From contig CM019703.1 in assembly GCA_009760885.1 (NCBI GenBank), positions 10,666,959 to 10,730,958 of the forward strand: a stretch of 64,000 nt of DNA. The letters run 5' to 3'. Shown here in pieces: positions 62,276 to 64,000 of this stretch. Under the pieces are notes generated by a model. It did no database searches. It saw only the letters and a list, made by a program, of their open reading frames with translations, and was not told the origin of the DNA. Position 1 is the stretch's first letter. Each line of letters opens with the position of its first letter. Both the position numbers and the translations under genes were made by a program. The DNA is from Achatina immaculata. Lineage: Eukaryota; Mollusca; Gastropoda; Stylommatophora; Achatinidae.

Positions 62276-62607
62276 GCGCCTTCACATTTCTGGGTCATTA
62301 CAGTATTTGAGACAGGGGATGCCAGCACCTGTCTTCGGTGAATGTGTTGACCCAGGGAAATCACAGGTACCCTTTTTCTTGAGGAGCCTGCTGAGTTTGA
62401 TCGTTGTAACTGGCGCAGTGAAAACTATGTGTCTAACAGAATTAAGAAGCGCTTAATTCTCTTAAGAATTATGGACGACGGCCAGAGACTTTCAACTAAT
62501 GACAAATTTTAGTGCAACAACAGCGTGAAACAGGCGCAGAGCAAGACAAGTGTTAAATTTTGTGCATGTCTACTCGTGCGAGACTTGAGGACAGGAGAAC
62601 GATAGAC
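62276..62607. other. No gene recognised
   Basis: No recognisable coding signal. It ends in a (GTCA)n run that is the tail of the adjacent LINE-A. Confidence 0.5.
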
Positions 62608-63234
62608 ATCTCAGTCAGTCAGTCAGTCAGTCATTTGCATGTTCCTTGCTGAACTTTGCCTCCCTAACAGCTCTCCTGTAGACCTCTCGGTTGCAAGCAA
62701 GATGCCCTGCTGCTGATGCATTCATTCGCAGATCATCAACGATGTCTTGCAGCCATTTTCGCTTTGGTCTTCCTCTCTTTCTTTTTCCCATTGTGTACAC
62801 TTCCAAGACGACCTTCTCTATATTCTCATGACGTTTAATGTGTCCAACATATTTATGCTTTCTCTGTTTAATCCTCTTTCTAGCCTTCTTCAATATTAAG
62901 TTCTTGTAGTATGGACATATTTGTTCTGTATGCCCATGATATGTGAAGAACTCTTCTGTAGCATTTGCATTAAAAGGTTTCTCAGCTGTTTTATTAAGCG
63001 TCCAGGTCTCACAGACATACGTTGCGATGGGAAAGATGCATGCCCTTAAAAATCTTATTTTTGTAGTTCTGTATGTTCCTTTTCACATCTTCTTTAGTTC
63101 TTTTAATTTTTGAAGAGCGATAAATGTCCTCCTTTGAATTTCACTCATTGTATCTCCTTTATTAGTTAATAATGATCCAAGATATTCAAAACTCTCCACT
63201 TCTTCCAGTTTTTCCTCATTGATATATATTTCAG
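62608..63234 (-). mobile_element. LINE-A 3' fragment, left arm of an inverted pair
   Basis: Minus-strand order: EEKLEEVESFEYLGSLLTN-like thumb, then an ACETWTLNK-like region (frames shifted), then HKYVGHIKRHENIEKVVLEV, KRGRPKRKWLQDIVDDLRMN and YRRAVREAKFSKEHAND with a (GACT)n tail. The 5' end stops at 63234. Confidence 0.92.
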
Positions 63235-63235
63235 A

Positions 63236-63640
63236 TCAGGGTGACGTGAGACCTGGACACTTAATAAAACAGATGAGAAACACATAAATGCCTTTGAATG
63301 TAAATGCTGCAGAAGAGAGTTATTCAAATATCATGGACGAAAAAAGGACAAAAATATCCATACTACAAGAACTTAATATTGAAGAAGGCTGGCTAGTAAA
63401 AAGGACTAAACAGAGAAGACTTAAATATTTTGGACACATAAACGTCATGAGAATTTAGAGAAGACCGTCTTAGAAGGGAAAAAAAAGAGAGAAAGACCAA
63501 GGCGAAGATGGCTGCAAGACATCGTTGATAATCTGCAAATGGATGCATCTGTAGCAGGGCATCTTTTTTACAACCGAGAGGCCTACAGGACAGCTGTTAG
63601 GAAGGCAAAGTTCCGCAAGGGACATGCAAATGACTGACTG
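63236..63640 (+). mobile_element. LINE-A 3' fragment, right arm of an inverted pair
   Basis: It begins in GTGACGTGAGACCTGGACAC (the C-E-TW-TLN region), runs through TTGAAGAAGGCTGGCTAGTA and GGCGAAGATGGCTGCAAGAC, and ends CATGCAAATGACTGACTG. Its 5' break touches the 5' break of the minus copy. Confidence 0.92.
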
Positions 63641-64000
63641 TAACGTGAAGCCATGGGAGAAAGTGGTGGATGGAATGGGAGAACAGCCGACAGATAATGC
63701 TAGTTATGGTCTGCATGATGGTAGTGAGATTATCTCACTGTAGGGACAATGGCTACGGTCAGTCGCTGTCTGGAAAGAAAGCAATGGTAAACTACTTTCT
63801 GTAAACATACCAAGTAAGTCTAATAAAAATCACTCCAGCTACAGCACACTATTTCAGTTGTTAGTACTCATCCAAGATATGTCTGTTCATTTCGATGACA
63901 TTTCTCTGAAATATCAACCAGTTTATTTCTCTGTATAGAAACATTTCACATTCCTCGGATTCACGCCCAAAAAGTTAATTCGCTAAAATAAGTTCAGAAA
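63641..64000. other. No gene recognised
   Basis: 63660-63830 has a GAAAGCAATGGTAAACTAC.. text of a kind often seen in LINE 5' leaders, but I cannot assign it. Confidence 0.4.

Noticed and set aside
61873..62364. Repetitive His/Thr/Pro and Cys/Val frames
   Set aside because: 23-bp minisatellite; all frames stay open because of unit composition.

Overview
This window is eukaryotic and animal-like. It has a long serine-rich exon ending in a canonical GT splice donor, many decayed non-LTR retrotransposons, tRNA-derived SINEs, hAT-like MITEs, and an exceptional load of microsatellites and minisatellites. There are no operons, no Shine-Dalgarno signals and no CRISPR array. The mix of LINE families ending in a GH..R...KR.RGRP motif, plus tRNA-SINEs, suggests a lophotrochozoan, most likely a mollusc. 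That is inference from repeat style, not from a diagnostic gene.

Only one host gene part can be supported: a 747-codon exon on the minus strand (11152 down to 8912). It has a strong start context, an in-frame stop just upstream, a phase-0 donor, two RSxSxP 14-3-3-type motifs and a coding minisatellite of ten 30-bp units (STPVTSVNFG). I do not recognise the protein, and I found no further exon of it in 1-8911.

The rest is repeat-derived. I use local labels. LINE-A, B, C, D, E, F, G, K and N are families whose C-terminus has the GH/GRP motif. LINE-J has an RNase H domain and a C.CG...T.EH.L..CP tail. LINE-L2 has a CR1/L2-like end with an (ATTC)n tail. S1 is a ~330-bp dispersed repeat. T1 and T2 are tRNA-headed SINEs. 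H is a retroposon with a (GAA)n tail. M and the MITEs are hAT-like.

Layout: 1-8.9 kb holds LINE-J, E and G relics and several SINEs. 8.9-11.2 kb is the host exon. 11.8-14.1 kb holds LINE-A, S1 and LINE-B. 15-21 kb is two minisatellites, a hAT MITE and LINE-E. 21-27 kb is S1, MITEs, LINE-B and H. 27.1-31.7 kb is a near full-length but dead LINE-C carrying a hAT MITE, an S1 and, inside that S1, a LINE-J. 31.7-45.5 kb is SINEs, minisatellites, H and LINE A/C/F/J/L2 ends. 46-50 kb is T2 and three minisatellites. 50-55 kb is LINE-A/B/C ends, a 1.7-kb trinucleotide array and an inverted S1 pair. 55-64 kb is minisatellites, LINE-D/N/E with a nested LINE-A, and an inverted LINE-A pair.

At least nine target-site duplications can be read directly, so the insertion order is partly reconstructable. 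No intact autonomous element was seen. The two RT active-site boxes visible (LINE-A and LINE-C) are both mutated.
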